From: Pyrenophora tritici-repentis
Lineage: Eukaryota; Ascomycota; Dothideomycetes; Pleosporales; Pleosporaceae
Direction: 5' to 3'
NCBI RefSeq assembly: GCF_003171515.1
Contig: NC_089390.1
Location: forward strand, 744,001 to 808,000
DNA: 64,000 nt
Both the position numbers and the translations under genes were made by a program. This document shows positions 30,300 through 40,962 of this stretch, piece by piece. The notes under the pieces were generated by a model. It was not told where the DNA came from. It saw nothing but the letters and a program-made list of their open reading frames with translations, and did not search any database. Each line of letters opens with the position of its first letter. The first letter of the stretch is position 1.

Positions 30300-31785
30300 A
30301 TGTCTGGATATCAAGGGACTCCGCCGCCTGGTGGAAACTATTATCCTCGTAAGTTGCATAGAGCAATTGTGTAGGTGTGTGATTAACAAGCAACAGCACC
30401 ACCGGGTATGTGCATGTTATCTCGTGATTGCTCTCATTCCCCTTCAGACGCATGCCCTCTCAAACCTCCATTCAAGGATAAACATCCATTAACACGACAT
30501 AGACCAACAGGGTCAGCATCAGTACTTTGCCCCTCCTCCAGGCGGCCAGTCCTACCCACCACCGCCCTCGTCCCCTCCCGCACACCAACAACAACACTAT
30601 CCTCCTCCACCAGCCGGCGGCGCAAACACACAGCAACAGTACGCGCCACCGCCCGAACAACAGCAATATGCGCCGCCACCCGAAAAGCAGCAATATGCAC
30701 CACCGCCCGAACAGCAGCACTTCCCGCCCCCGGGCCAAGTCCACGCACCGCAGCCGCAACAGCAGCATCAACAACCACAGCAACCCATGAGCCCAGGCTT
30801 TGGCGGCTTCCCCGCTGGAAGTCCAAGCGCGAGTCCATACCCAGCTGAGAAAGCTGGACACCCCGGCATGGGAGCGCAGCAGATGAGCCAGCAGAGCATA
30901 CCACAGCAACCGCAATATGTAGGCAATGGAGCGAGTGCCGCCGCTACAACAGCAGACGATGTAGGCACATTCAACGGTGGCAGTTACCGCGTTAGCCACC
31001 GCGACACCAATTCCATTCTGACGGTACAACTGGCAATCGGATGTCCGCTCACCGCGAAGCCTGGTACGTTCCCCTATAGATCAAGACGAAAGCCGAATGT
31101 GCTCGCTAACGCTGCCACCTCCAGGCGCAATGATCGCAATGTCTCCCACCATGACGCTTAAAGGTGCCGTCAAATTCTCCCTCAAAAAAGTCCTTACTGG
31201 CGGCGACATGTCGAAATCTGTCTATACGGGGCCCGGAGAAATCCTCCTCGCACCCTCCTCCATTGGCGACATTACAATCATCAAGCTCGCAGGCAAAGAG
31301 ACATGGTCGGTTGGTCGCGACGGTTTTCTCGCGTGTACGCAGGGTATTGTGACGGAGTATAAGAGCCAGGGGATTGGAAAGGGTATGTTTAGTGGAGAGG
31401 GACTGTTTGTGTATAAGATTAGTGGGACGGGTGTGCTGTGGTGTACGAGTTTTGGGGCGATTATCAGGAAGGATGTACGTATTTTCCTGTTTCTTGCCTA
31501 TCTTGCTCTTTTTCCCATCCAAACCCCTCGCATGTAGGTTGGATAGTTTTATTAACGATATTACAGCTCGCGGCCAACGAAAAATACATCATCGACAACG
31601 GTCACCTCGTCGCTTGGAACTGCAAATACGTCCTCGAGCGTATTGCGAGTGGAGGTATTATAAGTAATCTGACGGCGGGCGAGGGGCTGGTTTGCAAGTT
31701 TACGGGGCCGGGGACCGTGTTTATGCAGACGAGGAATGCGGTAGCCTTTGGGCAATGGCTAGCGGCTCATTCGGCAGCGCCATAG
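30300..31785 (+). CDS. AIM24: AIM24-family protein with Pro/Gln-rich N-terminus, 395 aa
   Basis: Five exons: 30300-30348, a 9-nt microexon 30397-30405, 30503-31063, 31125-31474 and 31567-31785. An alternative acceptor would make the microexon 15 nt. The first 150 residues are Pro/Gln/Tyr-rich with four [13 protein letters not shown] repeats. The rest is the beta-rich AIM24 (DUF124) domain, from [16 protein letters not shown] through [18 protein letters not shown] and [17 protein letters not shown] to GTVFMQTRN. Yeast Aim24 is a mitochondrial protein supporting MICOS, but this copy lacks an obvious presequence and its proline-rich start suggests a cytosolic paralogue. Domain assignment is firm; cellular role is uncertain. 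Confidence 0.85.
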
Positions 31786-32111
31786 ATGTGATGGATGCAA
31801 TGGAAGATGGGGGGATAGGGTAGGGTGGGGAAGGCGTTTGTATTTGTATTTATGGATGGAGATGGGGCAGATTGATGAACTATGCCGGAATAGCCAGGAA
31901 ATCTCAACCGAGTCTGTCACATCCCACGTTTGATCGTAAGATGGTTTGCATGCCGTACCACTCCATTACTATTCACCTCAAGCTTAATAATCGAATCCAA
32001 GACGTAAGCAATCCTCATTTCATCGACATACACTACATGCTTTTACCGGGGTATCATGATGAATCATACGAGACCACAACCTCCTCCTCGTCTACCAACA
32101 AACTCGCCCAC
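31786..32111. other. Convergent 3' region AIM24 / NOP13
   Basis: 3' untranslated regions of two convergent genes. Nothing else seen. Confidence 0.5.
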
Positions 32112-33455
32112 TCACTCAAATGTCGTCTTCTTACCCTGCGATTCAACAATCGCTTGACTAGCCCTCGGAGCATTCGAATGCGCAGCCCCACTTCTGATAG
32201 TTCTAGGATCCACCTTGCGCTTGAAGTCACGTCCATCGGGCTTCCCACCACTCTTCTCCTGTTTGCCAAACCGCCTGTCACCACCGCTTCCCTTGTTACC
32301 GAAATTCTTCCAGCGATCGGGACTAACGCCGTCGACGGCGTCAGCGGGCTTCTCCTTGCCGTAGCGTTTGTTGTACCGTGTTGTTGCGTCTTCAGCGAAT
32401 TCGCAGCGAACTTCGCGGCCGGCGATTTTGTTGAGTAGCCATTTGCGCTTCTTGCCAGGTTTCTTGGTGTCGGCCTCATCAGAACTGTCGTGCTTGTCTT
32501 TCTTGCTCTTGAAGGCTGAAGGGTCTTTGTAGACGAAGCCGTTGACGGCGCATGTTGCGGCTTCTACGTCGCTAAAGGTAACCCATGCGTAGCCTTTACA
32601 CTTGCCTGAGTCTTCGAATGTAGCCATGTGGATGTGCTCGACTTCACCCGCCTGGCCGTAGTGGTATTCTAGGTCCTCTTTTGTTACGTCAAAGGAGAGG
32701 TTGCCGACGAAGACGCGCTTGTTGGGGGGATGTCCGGGTTTGCCTGCACCCTTGGCTCCACGGCCACCGTCTTCTTGTTCCGTCTTGGGCTTGTCGGGTC
32801 GTCCTTCGAAGCTCTTTGCGTTCTTAATGAGCAACGCGCGGCCGTCCATCTTGGTCTCGGTCAAGGCGATGCAGGTATACATTGCAAGCTCGGTGGAAAA
32901 GTCTACGTATGCGAAACCTTTGTTAAGAGGCTTGTTGGTCCAATTGGGGTTCGCGGGCTTCGTGGGCGGGGGCAGGTGAACACGGGTGATTTGCTCGCTC
33001 TTGATCTCGCTGTTTTCGCACAGGAAGTTGCGCAGCGACTCTTTGGTGGCAGACCATGGCAGGTTGCCAATCCAAACGCCATATTCCGATCGCTTTCCAG
33101 TGTCCTTTTCCTCCTTTTCCTCGCCCTCTGTCTTTGCGGTGTTGTCGGCATCGGCGGTGGGCGTGGGATTCAGCTTCGCTTTCTTTGCTTTGCGAGCGGC
33201 CTTCTTAGAGGCAGGCTCGGGGAGGCTGACGTCGATTTCGAGTTCGTCGGGTAGAATCTCTCGCTTGCGCTTCCTGGGTGTCTCTGCTTCTGCTGCTGCT
33301 TCTTCGCTAGCGTCGCCCATGTCGACTTCGTTCATCGACTCGGATCTTGCCCGTTTCTTGTCCTTTTTTTCCTTCTTATCTTTTTTCTCGCGGCGCTCCT
33401 TCTTTGAGACGACGGCGGCCTCGGGCGAAGACTTCATTTCTACGTCTTTGGACAT
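32112..33455 (-). CDS. NOP13: Nucleolar RNA-binding protein Nop13-like, 447 aa
   Basis: The start is the ATG at 33455 (MSKDVEMKSSPEAA); the longer frame begins with a non-ATG codon. The N-terminus is Lys/Glu-rich and nuclear-signal-like (KKERREKKDKKEKKDKKRAR). Two RNA recognition motifs follow. RRM1 starts YGVWIGNLPW with RNP1 NKGFAYVDF. RRM2 starts KRVFVGNLSFDV with RNP1 CKGYAWVTF. Between RRM2 and the end is a basic Gly-rich tail (NFGNKGSGGDRRFG). The order matches yeast Nop13 and S. pombe homologues associated with pre-60S particles. No intron is needed. Confidence 0.85.
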   Translation of the reverse strand: MSKDVEMKSSPEAAVVSKKERREKKDKKEKKDKKRARSESMNEVDMGDASEEAAAEAETPRKRKREILPDELEIDVSLPEPASKKAARKAKKAKLNPTPTADADNTAKTEGEEKEEKDTGKRSEYGVWIGNLPWSATKESLRNFLCENSEIKSEQITRVHLPPPTKPANPNWTNKPLNKGFAYVDFSTELAMYTCIALTETKMDGRALLIKNAKSFEGRPDKPKTEQEDGGRGAKGAGKPGHPPNKRVFVGNLSFDVTKEDLEYHYGQAGEVEHIHMATFEDSGKCKGYAWVTFSDVEAATCAVNGFVYKDPSAFKSKKDKHDSSDEADTKKPGKKRKWLLNKIAGREVRCEFAEDATTRYNKRYGKEKPADAVDGVSPDRWKNFGNKGSGGDRRFGKQEKSGGKPDGRDFKRKVDPRTIRSGAAHSNAPRASQAIVESQGKKTTFE

Positions 33456-33799
33456 TGTGGTGGTTGTGGATTCTGGGTGCACTGGCCCCGAACTTTTTTC
33501 TGGGCCGTCACATTTTCGCCATCAGCAAGCCTCACGCTAGAGACGGGCTTAGTCATGCATGCTTACTTGCGGACGCCAAACATCAACCTGTCACTCAGTC
33601 TTTACAAAGGACTCCATTTGCAAGGCAACATGGTTTAGTTTTCGTGATACTTTACTTCCTAGTGGCAAGCACCTCTATCAAACTGGTCGCATAGCTCGAC
33701 GAGATGCTTTCCATGATGCGGGTCTACATGATCTTCCGCCGTGCTCCTAATGTGGAGCGTTGGAATCTCAATCAACGCTGGTTGCGTTTTATTTTACTC
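33456..33799. other. Spacer NOP13 - hydrolase remnant
   Basis: NOP13 promoter and the 3' flank of the FSH-type pseudogene. No gene seen. Confidence 0.45.
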
Positions 33800-34439
33800 C
33801 TATCGGCACAGCCCATATATGCCGTCGCTGAGGAAGGTAGTCCCATCTGTTGTCATTCTCTCCTCCAGCCTGCTTAAGAGTCCGAGCAGCTTCTTATGAT
33901 CCACTTGATCTTCCTGGTCCACTCCAGGTTTGTGACGGAGCGCGCTAGATCGAAGGAACATCTCTTTTGCTTGTTGGAAAGTATGGGAGACGTTGACGTG
34001 GCCACTCACAGTGTCGACATCGTCGACATAGAAGACGCGTAATGGGGATGCGCTGTTCACGAAGACTGCAAAGCGGAACAAGGGCTCACTGGCAGGTTCG
34101 GATTTAGCAGCTTCAATGATGAGCTCAGCTGCTAGCGCTGCTCCGCCAGAGTATCCGAAAACCCCATCAAAAAGACCATGGTCTCGGATGATGCCGAGAA
34201 GTTCTTCGTGGGTCTGCCGGATGGACGCGGGGTCGAATGGGTTGTAGTATGTGTATAGAGGCAGCTTGGAAAAGTCGGATGTGTGTAGAGATCAGTTTCC
34301 TATCAGTCATGGAATATGTTAACCGTGCTCTTCCACTTCGAGACGTTGTATTTTTCTTACCTTCGGTGTGGCGGACGGTACCTTGGACAAAAACCCACTC
34401 AATGTCTTCTAGTGCTGCACGTATAGGAGCCATTTGCAT
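33800..34439 (-). pseudogene. FSH-type serine hydrolase, truncated at both ends
   Basis: The 5' part encodes MQMAPIRAALEDIEWVFVQG. Then, after a broken junction near 34280-34370 that leaves the frame unresolved, it encodes a middle part with YTYYNPFDPASIRQTHEEL and the nucleophile motif GYSGGAAL. Normal FSH1-family alpha/beta hydrolases begin about 15-20 residues earlier with an LHG-containing strand, which is missing. They also end with Asp and His catalytic residues, but here a stop follows DGIYGLCR. Such hydrolases often release or edit polyketides and sit beside their synthase. The gene is head to head with the synthase remnant, with almost no intergenic DNA, so both 5' ends were probably removed together. 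Confidence 0.75.
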
Positions 34440-34454
34440 GCGGAAAATAACTTC

Positions 34455-37400
34455 ACGAATTGCTGCAAGAGAAGCAAATCTTTGTGAGGAAGCTGCCTAT
34501 TCACAAGGCGTACCATCCGCCACACATGAACCGTATTGCGGTTGATTATGCTTCACTTCTGGATGGCCTATCACCGGACAAATCTATCAAACTAAATGCT
34601 GTATCCATGATCTCAACAGTGACTGGGACTTTCGCTACTGAAGAACTTTTCGATGCCGAATACTGGGTGAAGAACCTGGTATCCCCGGTTCGCTTTTCAG
34701 ACGGCTTAGCGACTACATGTTTCCAATCCACACAAAATGGACAAATCTCCCTGCGTGTTGATGCTCAGGGAGGCAACCATTTTGCGGATGTTATATTGGA
34801 GCTTGGTCCGCACGGTGCTCTTCAAAGCGCTATCAAAGATATCCCTGCGACTCAGCCCAGCGGAACTAGTATAAGTTCGTTTCCAGTCTTGAATCGATCC
34901 AAGCCTAGACCCGAGACATTTGACTGCAATGGGCCATATCTGGTGTCGCAGCTATCCGATTAGCCTCCAGAAGATCAACGAGGGTGCTCAGTGCGAGCCG
35001 CTCACGCGGCCACATGCCCTGTTGACTGACATTCCTGGCTACGCTTTCAATCACTCTCAGCTCCTCTGGTATGAGAGCCGTCTGAGTCGTAACTACCGTC
35101 TCCGCAAAGCACCTCGCCATGATCTCTTTGGCGCACCAGTACCTGACTGGAACAAGGAGCGCCCTCAATGGAGAAACATTCTTTGATTGAATGAGCAGCC
35201 TTGGCTGCGTGACCACATTATCACGGATTCTCATATATATCCAGGTGTCGGGTACCTCATCATGGCTATCGAGGCGGTTCGGCAGATTGCCGATGAAGGT
35301 CTGGCCATCACTTTGTTTCGCCTGAGAGACATTTCTATCAAACGTACAATGATTGTTCCGGACAGTAAAGACGGTCTGGAAGTTGTGCTCTCCATGAACC
35401 GAGTGGACGAATCCAGTGTGTCGGTCTCAAATGCATGGTGCCGCTTTCAGATATCGTCGTACAACCCTGCTGGTGATGACTGGGTCGAGCACTGCACAGT
35501 CTACATTGCCGTGGAATATGCTACGACTACTGGCCCGATCGATGGCGGACGAGAGGCTAGGGGGGAGTCGGCCATTAGACGTCGAGAACTAGAGAATGCC
35601 GAGAATAGGTGTCAAGCAGCATTTGACATGTTCCGCGCGTACGAAAATATGGCTACAGTAGGGCTTCAAGTTGGCCCATTGTTTCGCAATGGTTCGGACG
35701 CCAGAGGTACAGGCAGCCAAGGCAGAGCGGTCATAGGACGAATGACGGTGCCAGATATTGCGACATCAATGCTTAAGCAACACTTCTCACCACATTTCAT
35801 CCACCCTGCCACGTTCGATAGCATGATCCATTTCGTCCTTGCCGCTATCATGGATCTTTTCGGCGCCACAAGCCTGAAGAATCCGGCAGTTCTAATGTTC
35901 ATTAAAGATGTATGGCTGTCAACAGAGCTGAGTCCGCTGCCTGGTCACAAATACAGAGTCCATGGCCGGACTGAGCGAGTCGCTTTTGAAAAATACGACA
36001 ACGATGTGCTCGTGTGGGATGAGGCGGCCACTGGTGATGCTAGAATGTTGGTCACCGGTATCCATGCCACACCGCTAGACTCCGCGGACCAGCGAGCAGC
36101 AACCAGTAGAGAGTTGTGTCACGAAGTCAAGTGGCCCATGTACCTGGAAACCATCTCCCAAGCGGACTTGAGCGTAGAGAATTCTCCCCTAGGGTCGGAT
36201 AGACTAACCGCTGAATGGGTACATCGGCTGCAATTAGCCACTCTCTGTCTCGTCCATGACGCTCTACACGAGTATCGAAAATCCCCGGGCAGTGCATAGG
36301 GTCATCTCCACAACTACCTTCAATGGTTGGAGCAACCCGAGCACTGGACCAAAGAAGACAAGGTCTCATCCGTCTCACGTTCCGATTTCGAGGCTATTCG
36401 ATACAACGAAGCGGCCAAAGCGGAGCTCTACAGCAAGATCCAAGGATACAAAGCAGAAGGTCGTCTGGCCTACCGCATGGGCTCCAACATCGTTTCCGTG
36501 CTACGTGGGGAAACTGATCCCCTTCAACTCATGTTCGGTCAGGACGACATCTTGGACCAAGTCTACTCTGACCTTGTCCGACTTGGTGATCTCCCCGAGC
36601 TATTGGCCAGATATCTGCAGATTCTAGATGGAAACCGCACCAATCTTCGTGTCTTAGAAGGGCGCCGGAACCGGGTCCTTCACCGAAGCTGTTATCCGCC
36701 ACCTGGCCCCAGTCTCCAATGACAGACGTCTTTTGCAGTCTAGCATCCTTCAGTATACGTACGCTGATATATCTTCTGCTTTTTTTGACAAGGCTCGTGA
36801 TAGGTTCAAGTCCTGGCAGTCTATCTTTGAGTACCAGGTGTTGCATGCGGAAAAAGACATCGAGAGCCAAGGTTTTGGATCCGGGACGTATGACATAGTT
36901 GTCGCGCAGAATGTGATCCACGCCACTGAAGATTTGCATTCTACCTTGGCGAACCTGAGAAAGCTGCTCAAGCCCGGTGGTCGAATTGTGATTCAGGAAG
37001 GTATGAGGTAGGACTACTTCTGGTCGGCTCTGGCTTTCGGACAGCTGAGTGGATGGTGGTTGTCGAAAGGGGAGAGTAGGCGATGGAGCCCATTTGCGTC
37101 GAAAGAGCAATGGGAAACGCTATTGAGTGGAGCTGGGTTCGATGGCGTTGAGCTAGAGTTGAAGGACGCTCAGACTCCAGTATCGCATACGCAGAGCATT
37201 CTTGTGTCGCGCGCTGTAGAGCACAGCGCGGCGTTGAATGTGCTCCCAGAGAAGGTAATAGTTGTTGTACCCGAAAGAATTGGCAGTGATTTGGTCTCGG
37301 GATTACGACAGCAATTACAATCAACACTTGAAAGTGGGGATATTTCCATCACTCCAGTCCTGGAGCTGAAGGACCAGGATCTAGCCCAGAGCCTATGCAT

Positions 37401-39781
37401 TTCGCTCTTGGAGATGGATAATCCCATCATGCCAATCCTGACATCAGAAGAGTACGAGGGCGTGCGAAAGATGCTGACGGAGTGTCGTGCCCTTCTCTGG
37501 ATCACGGGCGACATGGTAGCAAACCCGGGAAATGGCATCTCGCTTGGCGTCATACGAACAGTACGCTGGGAGCGGGATCTAGACGATGCCAATCTCGTGA
37601 CATAATTTGTGGCAAATCCACGGCCCGACACGGCAAATCTGATCCAGTGCATAGTCAAGCTCAGCGCTCTTCAATTCTCCAGCACCATCACCAGAAATGA
37701 AATTCAGGGCGAGTACCTTTTGAATGAAGGAACCTTCTTCACGAGCCGTCTTCACTCAAGCTCCGGGGGAAATCACTTTTTCAGTGACGCAGCTGGTCTT
37801 CCGGCTGTGTAAGTCACTGTGCTGTATGCACTGAGGGATGTGGCGATGCTGGCTAAGGGAGACAAGGTGCTGATCCATGCTACAGCAGGAGGAGTTGGAC
37901 AAGCGGCGATCAACTATGCGAAGAGTGTCGGAGCAGAGATTTTCGCTACTTTTTCCACGCCAGAAAAGAGAGATGTGTGTTGCTACTTCTTCATGCGCGC
38001 AGAATCACTTACTAACTCGGTCTTAGTTGCTCGTGCAAAACTACGGCATCGCGGAAGATCACATCTTCTCCAGTCGGGACATGAAATTTGCAAAAAGCGT
38101 TCAACAAATCACTGGTGGCTACGGAGTGGACGTTGTTCTCAACTCACTCGCCGGTGATGTGAGTTTACAACATCTTACTGCTTAACCCATCCCACTAACA
38201 CACTTTCCCAGGCCTTGCGATGCTCTTGGGACCTCCTTGCACCTTTCGGGCGCTTCATTGAAATCGGCAAGAAGGACATTCAATCCAACTCTAGGATAGA
38301 GTTGCGACCTCTGCTACGAAGCACTTCTATCACTTGTGTTGATTTGGTCACAATGATGAAGTGTCGGCCACAGCTAGTCAAACAGCTCACCGAAGACACC
38401 ATACGCCTCTGGAGCGAGGGAGTCGTCAAGACAGCGACACCAACAACTGTCTCACCCCTCTCAAAACTGGTTGAGGGTTTCGAAACTCTGCGATCTGGAC
38501 GTGGAACTGGAAAGATGGTGTTTGTACCACACGCTGACGATGTAGCCCCAATCGTACCCGAGCAGCAGACTCCATTCTTTTTCAAGCAAGACGCGACATA
38601 CGTCCTGAGTGATGGTCTGGGTGGGCTAGGACGGAGTATCGCAAGATGGATGGTGAGCAGAGGTGCTCGCAACTTGTTGTTTTTATCCCGTAGTGAGAAT
38701 ATTACTCCGGTCGTTGCAGAGATGGAAAAACTTCTAGCTGAGCAGAAGTGCCGAGTCCAAATCGCGAAATGCGATGTCACCAACGCAGCGGAGCTTGTAA
38801 GAGTATTGGACCAATGCAAGTCTTCCTTACCGCCTATCAAAGGTGACATTCAAGGAGCTATGCAACTATCAGTAAGTCTATCCCCAGCCTGCTAAGCGAG
38901 TGAAAAAGAACTCAGCTGATTCTCATCTACCGGACTCCATCTTTAAGAACATAACCTATGATGCATACATGGCTGTGTTAAAGCCCAAGGTGCTTGGTTC
39001 CTGGAACCTCCACAAGTACCTCCCAGCTGATCTCGATCACTTCGTGTTTCTCTCTTCTGCAACTGGAATACTCGGCAATCGTGGCCAGGCAAACTACGCC
39101 GCCGGTAACACGTACCAAGACGCCCTCGCAGAGTACCGTCGCTCACAAGGCCTCTCTGCCAACACCATCGACGTCGGTGCGATTCTCTCCGTCGGATATG
39201 TCGCCGAACACTCTCCTCGGATCGCCATCAACAAAGGCGTAAGCGTCGAACTCGAACAAATCCGCGAAGAGGAACTGCACGCGATTCTTGAATATGCCAT
39301 CGATCCACGGCAGAACCCACCCACCCATGTTGTGACTGGTCTCGCCAACAGAGACAAATACCGCACAAAGGGAATGCCAACGCCTTCATTCATGAGCTTT
39401 CCTCTCTTTGCGCACCTGAATAGTGAGAGCTTGATCGGCTCTGCTTCTCCTGAGCGCACTGAGATTCCGGTTGAAGCTTTGCTCGCTCAATCAACAACAT
39501 TGGATGAAGCAGCTGATATCATCAAAACGGCGGTAACGGGAAGGCTTGCCAGTCTACTTTCGGTAGCAGCGGCCGACATTGATGAAGATAAGTCGGTGAG
39601 CGCAGATGGTATCGATTCGTTAGTGGCTATAGAATTCAGGACGTTCCTTGCGAGGGAAGTCAAGGCAGATGTGCCCATGTTGGATGTTATGGGGACCTCG
39701 ACGATCAAGGTCCTGTGCAGAAAGATTGCTCCGCTGAGTCGTGCAGTTGAAGTCAAACAAGATCAAAAGGGCAGTGAGTGA
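34455..39781 (+). pseudogene. Highly reducing polyketide synthase, decayed (AT-DH-MT-ER-KR-ACP remnant)
   Basis: Domain remnants in order: C-terminal half of acyltransferase (34455-34880), dehydratase (about 35000-36120, with the His-containing DHIITDSHIYPG), C-methyltransferase (about 36370-37060, VVAQNVIHATEDL), enoylreductase lacking its N-terminal part (about 37610-38560, HATAGGVGQAAI), ketoreductase (about 38580-39400, YVLSDGLGGLGRSIARW) and carrier protein (about 39500-39720, GIDSLVA with the pantetheine Ser). Ketosynthase and the start of AT are absent. Breaks include a frameshift near 34920, TGA 35184, TAG 36297, a frameshift near 36660 in the SAM motif, TAG 37009, TAA 37603 and TAA 37810. 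Introns at 37975-38027 and 38161-38212 look normal. The original product is unknown. Not functional. Confidence 0.9.
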
Positions 39782-40118
39782 GGTTGCTTGAGTGCTGCCG
39801 CGTAGTATAGAACTTTTTAGCTCTCTATTACCAGACACAATACTATGCGCATTCTCATACTAAAATAGCCAATGCTGACTCATCCCGGGACACGTGGGTG
39901 TCATGAAATACTTGCCATACTAGTGTACAAGGGCCACTGTAGTCGCCAGACACGACTATTAGGTGCTTACCCACACTGTCAAGTTTTTCATGACACCCGG
40001 GTGGCGGGGTCCTAACATCCATAGTTTCTATCAAACTTTGTTACTAATAGGTATATTTTTTCCAAAAAAAATATTAAATAAGAATAAGAGTTAGTTAACT
40101 AACTATTATTATGATTTT
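39782..40118. other. Spacer with a short inverted repeat
   Basis: Holds an inverted repeat: gggtgtcatgaaatacttg at 39896-39914 pairs with 39980-39998 at 18 of 19 positions over a 65-bp gap. It may be a small MITE, but I found no target duplication. An AT-rich tract follows, then the copia-derived element. Confidence 0.5.
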
Positions 40119-40224
40119 TGTTAGAACAAGGTCTCCTCTGGTGGTATGACTACCATAGGCGACCGAGTAGAGGTACGAAAGGTAACCCTGTATTGGATTG
40201 AACTTCACTAAGAGCTATTGTTCT
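40119..40224 (-). repeat. 3' LTR fragment of copia-type element
   Basis: Starts tgttagaacaaggtctcctc on the plus strand and matches 40726-40832. Joined directly to gag sequence at about 40224/40225. Confidence 0.82.
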
Positions 40225-40365
40225 TTGGCAGTGCTGTACCAGGTTTTTCTCGCAGACATAGAAGACTTTCTTCCCCTTAAGCTTGACCTTGTTTCGGCGG
40301 AACCAAGTATCGTGGTTTTCAGCTGTAAGTTGGGGAATCTTCCATTCTTCCTTCTCTACAGCCAT
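40225..40365 (-). pseudogene. copia-type gag, N-terminal fragment
   Basis: From ATG 40363-40365: MAVEKEEWKIPQLTAENHDT, followed by WFRRNKVKLKGKKVFYVCE. This is the N-terminal signature of Ty1/copia gag proteins (target sequence for capsid start). After about 47 codons the frame runs into LTR sequence and ends at 40150. No protease, integrase or reverse transcriptase remains. Confidence 0.75.
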
Positions 40366-40431
40366 CTTGTGTGTTTTGAGTTGGTGAGACTATTATGCGA
40401 GCAAGGTACGTGGTATGATGCTAAGAGTGTA

Positions 40432-40494
40432 GGTGATGCGGGCGATGCGGGCGATACAGGCGATGCGGGCGATGCGGGCGATCCGGGTGATATT
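40432..40494. repeat. 9-bp tandem repeat (ggcgatgcg)
   Basis: Seven units of 9 bp with small variations in the leader of the copia derivative, upstream of gag on the minus strand. Confidence 0.85.
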
Positions 40495-40594
40495 CTGCGG
40501 GCGGTGCAGTCGTTATCGGTTCTCGGGTGTAGAGACGGTGTATTTAAGTGTGATTGCGTGTTAACCGCGTTGTACACGACTTCTTTTCTTTTCT

Positions 40595-40686
40595 GATTCC
40601 TTCTTGAATCTAAGTCCTTCGTGACTTGGGTGGATGTTTTGATTCCTTCTTGAATCTGAGTCCTTCGTGACTCGGGTAGGTGTTTG
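40595..40686. repeat. Two 46-bp tandem repeats
   Basis: The units 40595-40640 and 40641-40686 start gattccttcttgaatct and are nearly identical. They lie in the leader of the copia derivative between primer site and gag. Confidence 0.8.
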
Positions 40687-40711
40687 AAAACAATAACGTT
40701 GGGTTAGGCAA

Positions 40712-40725
40712 CCGGGCTCATAACC
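40712..40725 (-). other. Primer-binding site (initiator tRNA-Met anticodon arm)
   Basis: The plus strand reads ccgggctcataacc, directly abutting the LTR. GGGCTCATAACC equals the anticodon arm of eukaryotic initiator tRNA-Met (CAT anticodon). On the element strand it is the complement, as in copia-type elements primed by an internally cleaved tRNA. Confidence 0.7.
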
Positions 40726-40962
40726 TGTTAGAACAAGGTCTCCTCTGGTGGTATGACTACCATAGGGAACCGAGTAGAGGTATGTTAGGTCACCACGTAT
40801 TGGATTGAACTACACTAAGAGCTGTTGTTCTGTCTTCTTATTATCATGATGATCTGGGGATTTACATGACAGATCATCATTCCGCGTCGGTCCTTCTGCT
40901 CGGGCTTACTTCCACGAGCCTCATCCCCGCCGACCTGGACTGAACCTTACATCTTCTCAACA
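40726..40962 (-). repeat. 5' LTR of copia-type element, 237 bp
   Basis: On the minus strand it begins TGTTGAGAAGATG and ends TCTAACA, followed immediately by the primer-binding site. Confidence 0.82.

Larger units (their letters stand above)
40119..40962 (-). mobile_element. Miniature copia-type LTR retrotransposon derivative, 844 bp
   Basis: Flanked by identical 5-bp repeats atttt (40114-40118 and 40963-40967). Read on the minus strand it has an intact 237-bp LTR (40726-40962, ends TG..CA), an adjoining primer-binding site, a leader with tandem repeats and the first part of gag. It then jumps directly into the last 106 bp of the second LTR (40119-40224). The two LTR copies differ at about 10 of 106 positions. 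Everything from mid-gag through pol is missing. The intact duplication suggests that the short form, or a longer one later deleted internally, was inserted by integrase. Confidence 0.82.

Noticed and set aside
30434..31029. 156- and 185-codon minus-strand ORFs opposite the AIM24 gene
   Set aside because: They mirror the Gln/Pro repeats of the real gene. Antisense low complexity only.
34455..39781. Synthase read as a working gene with many introns
   Set aside because: Several stops lie inside conserved motifs with no splice sites around them, and the ketosynthase is absent.
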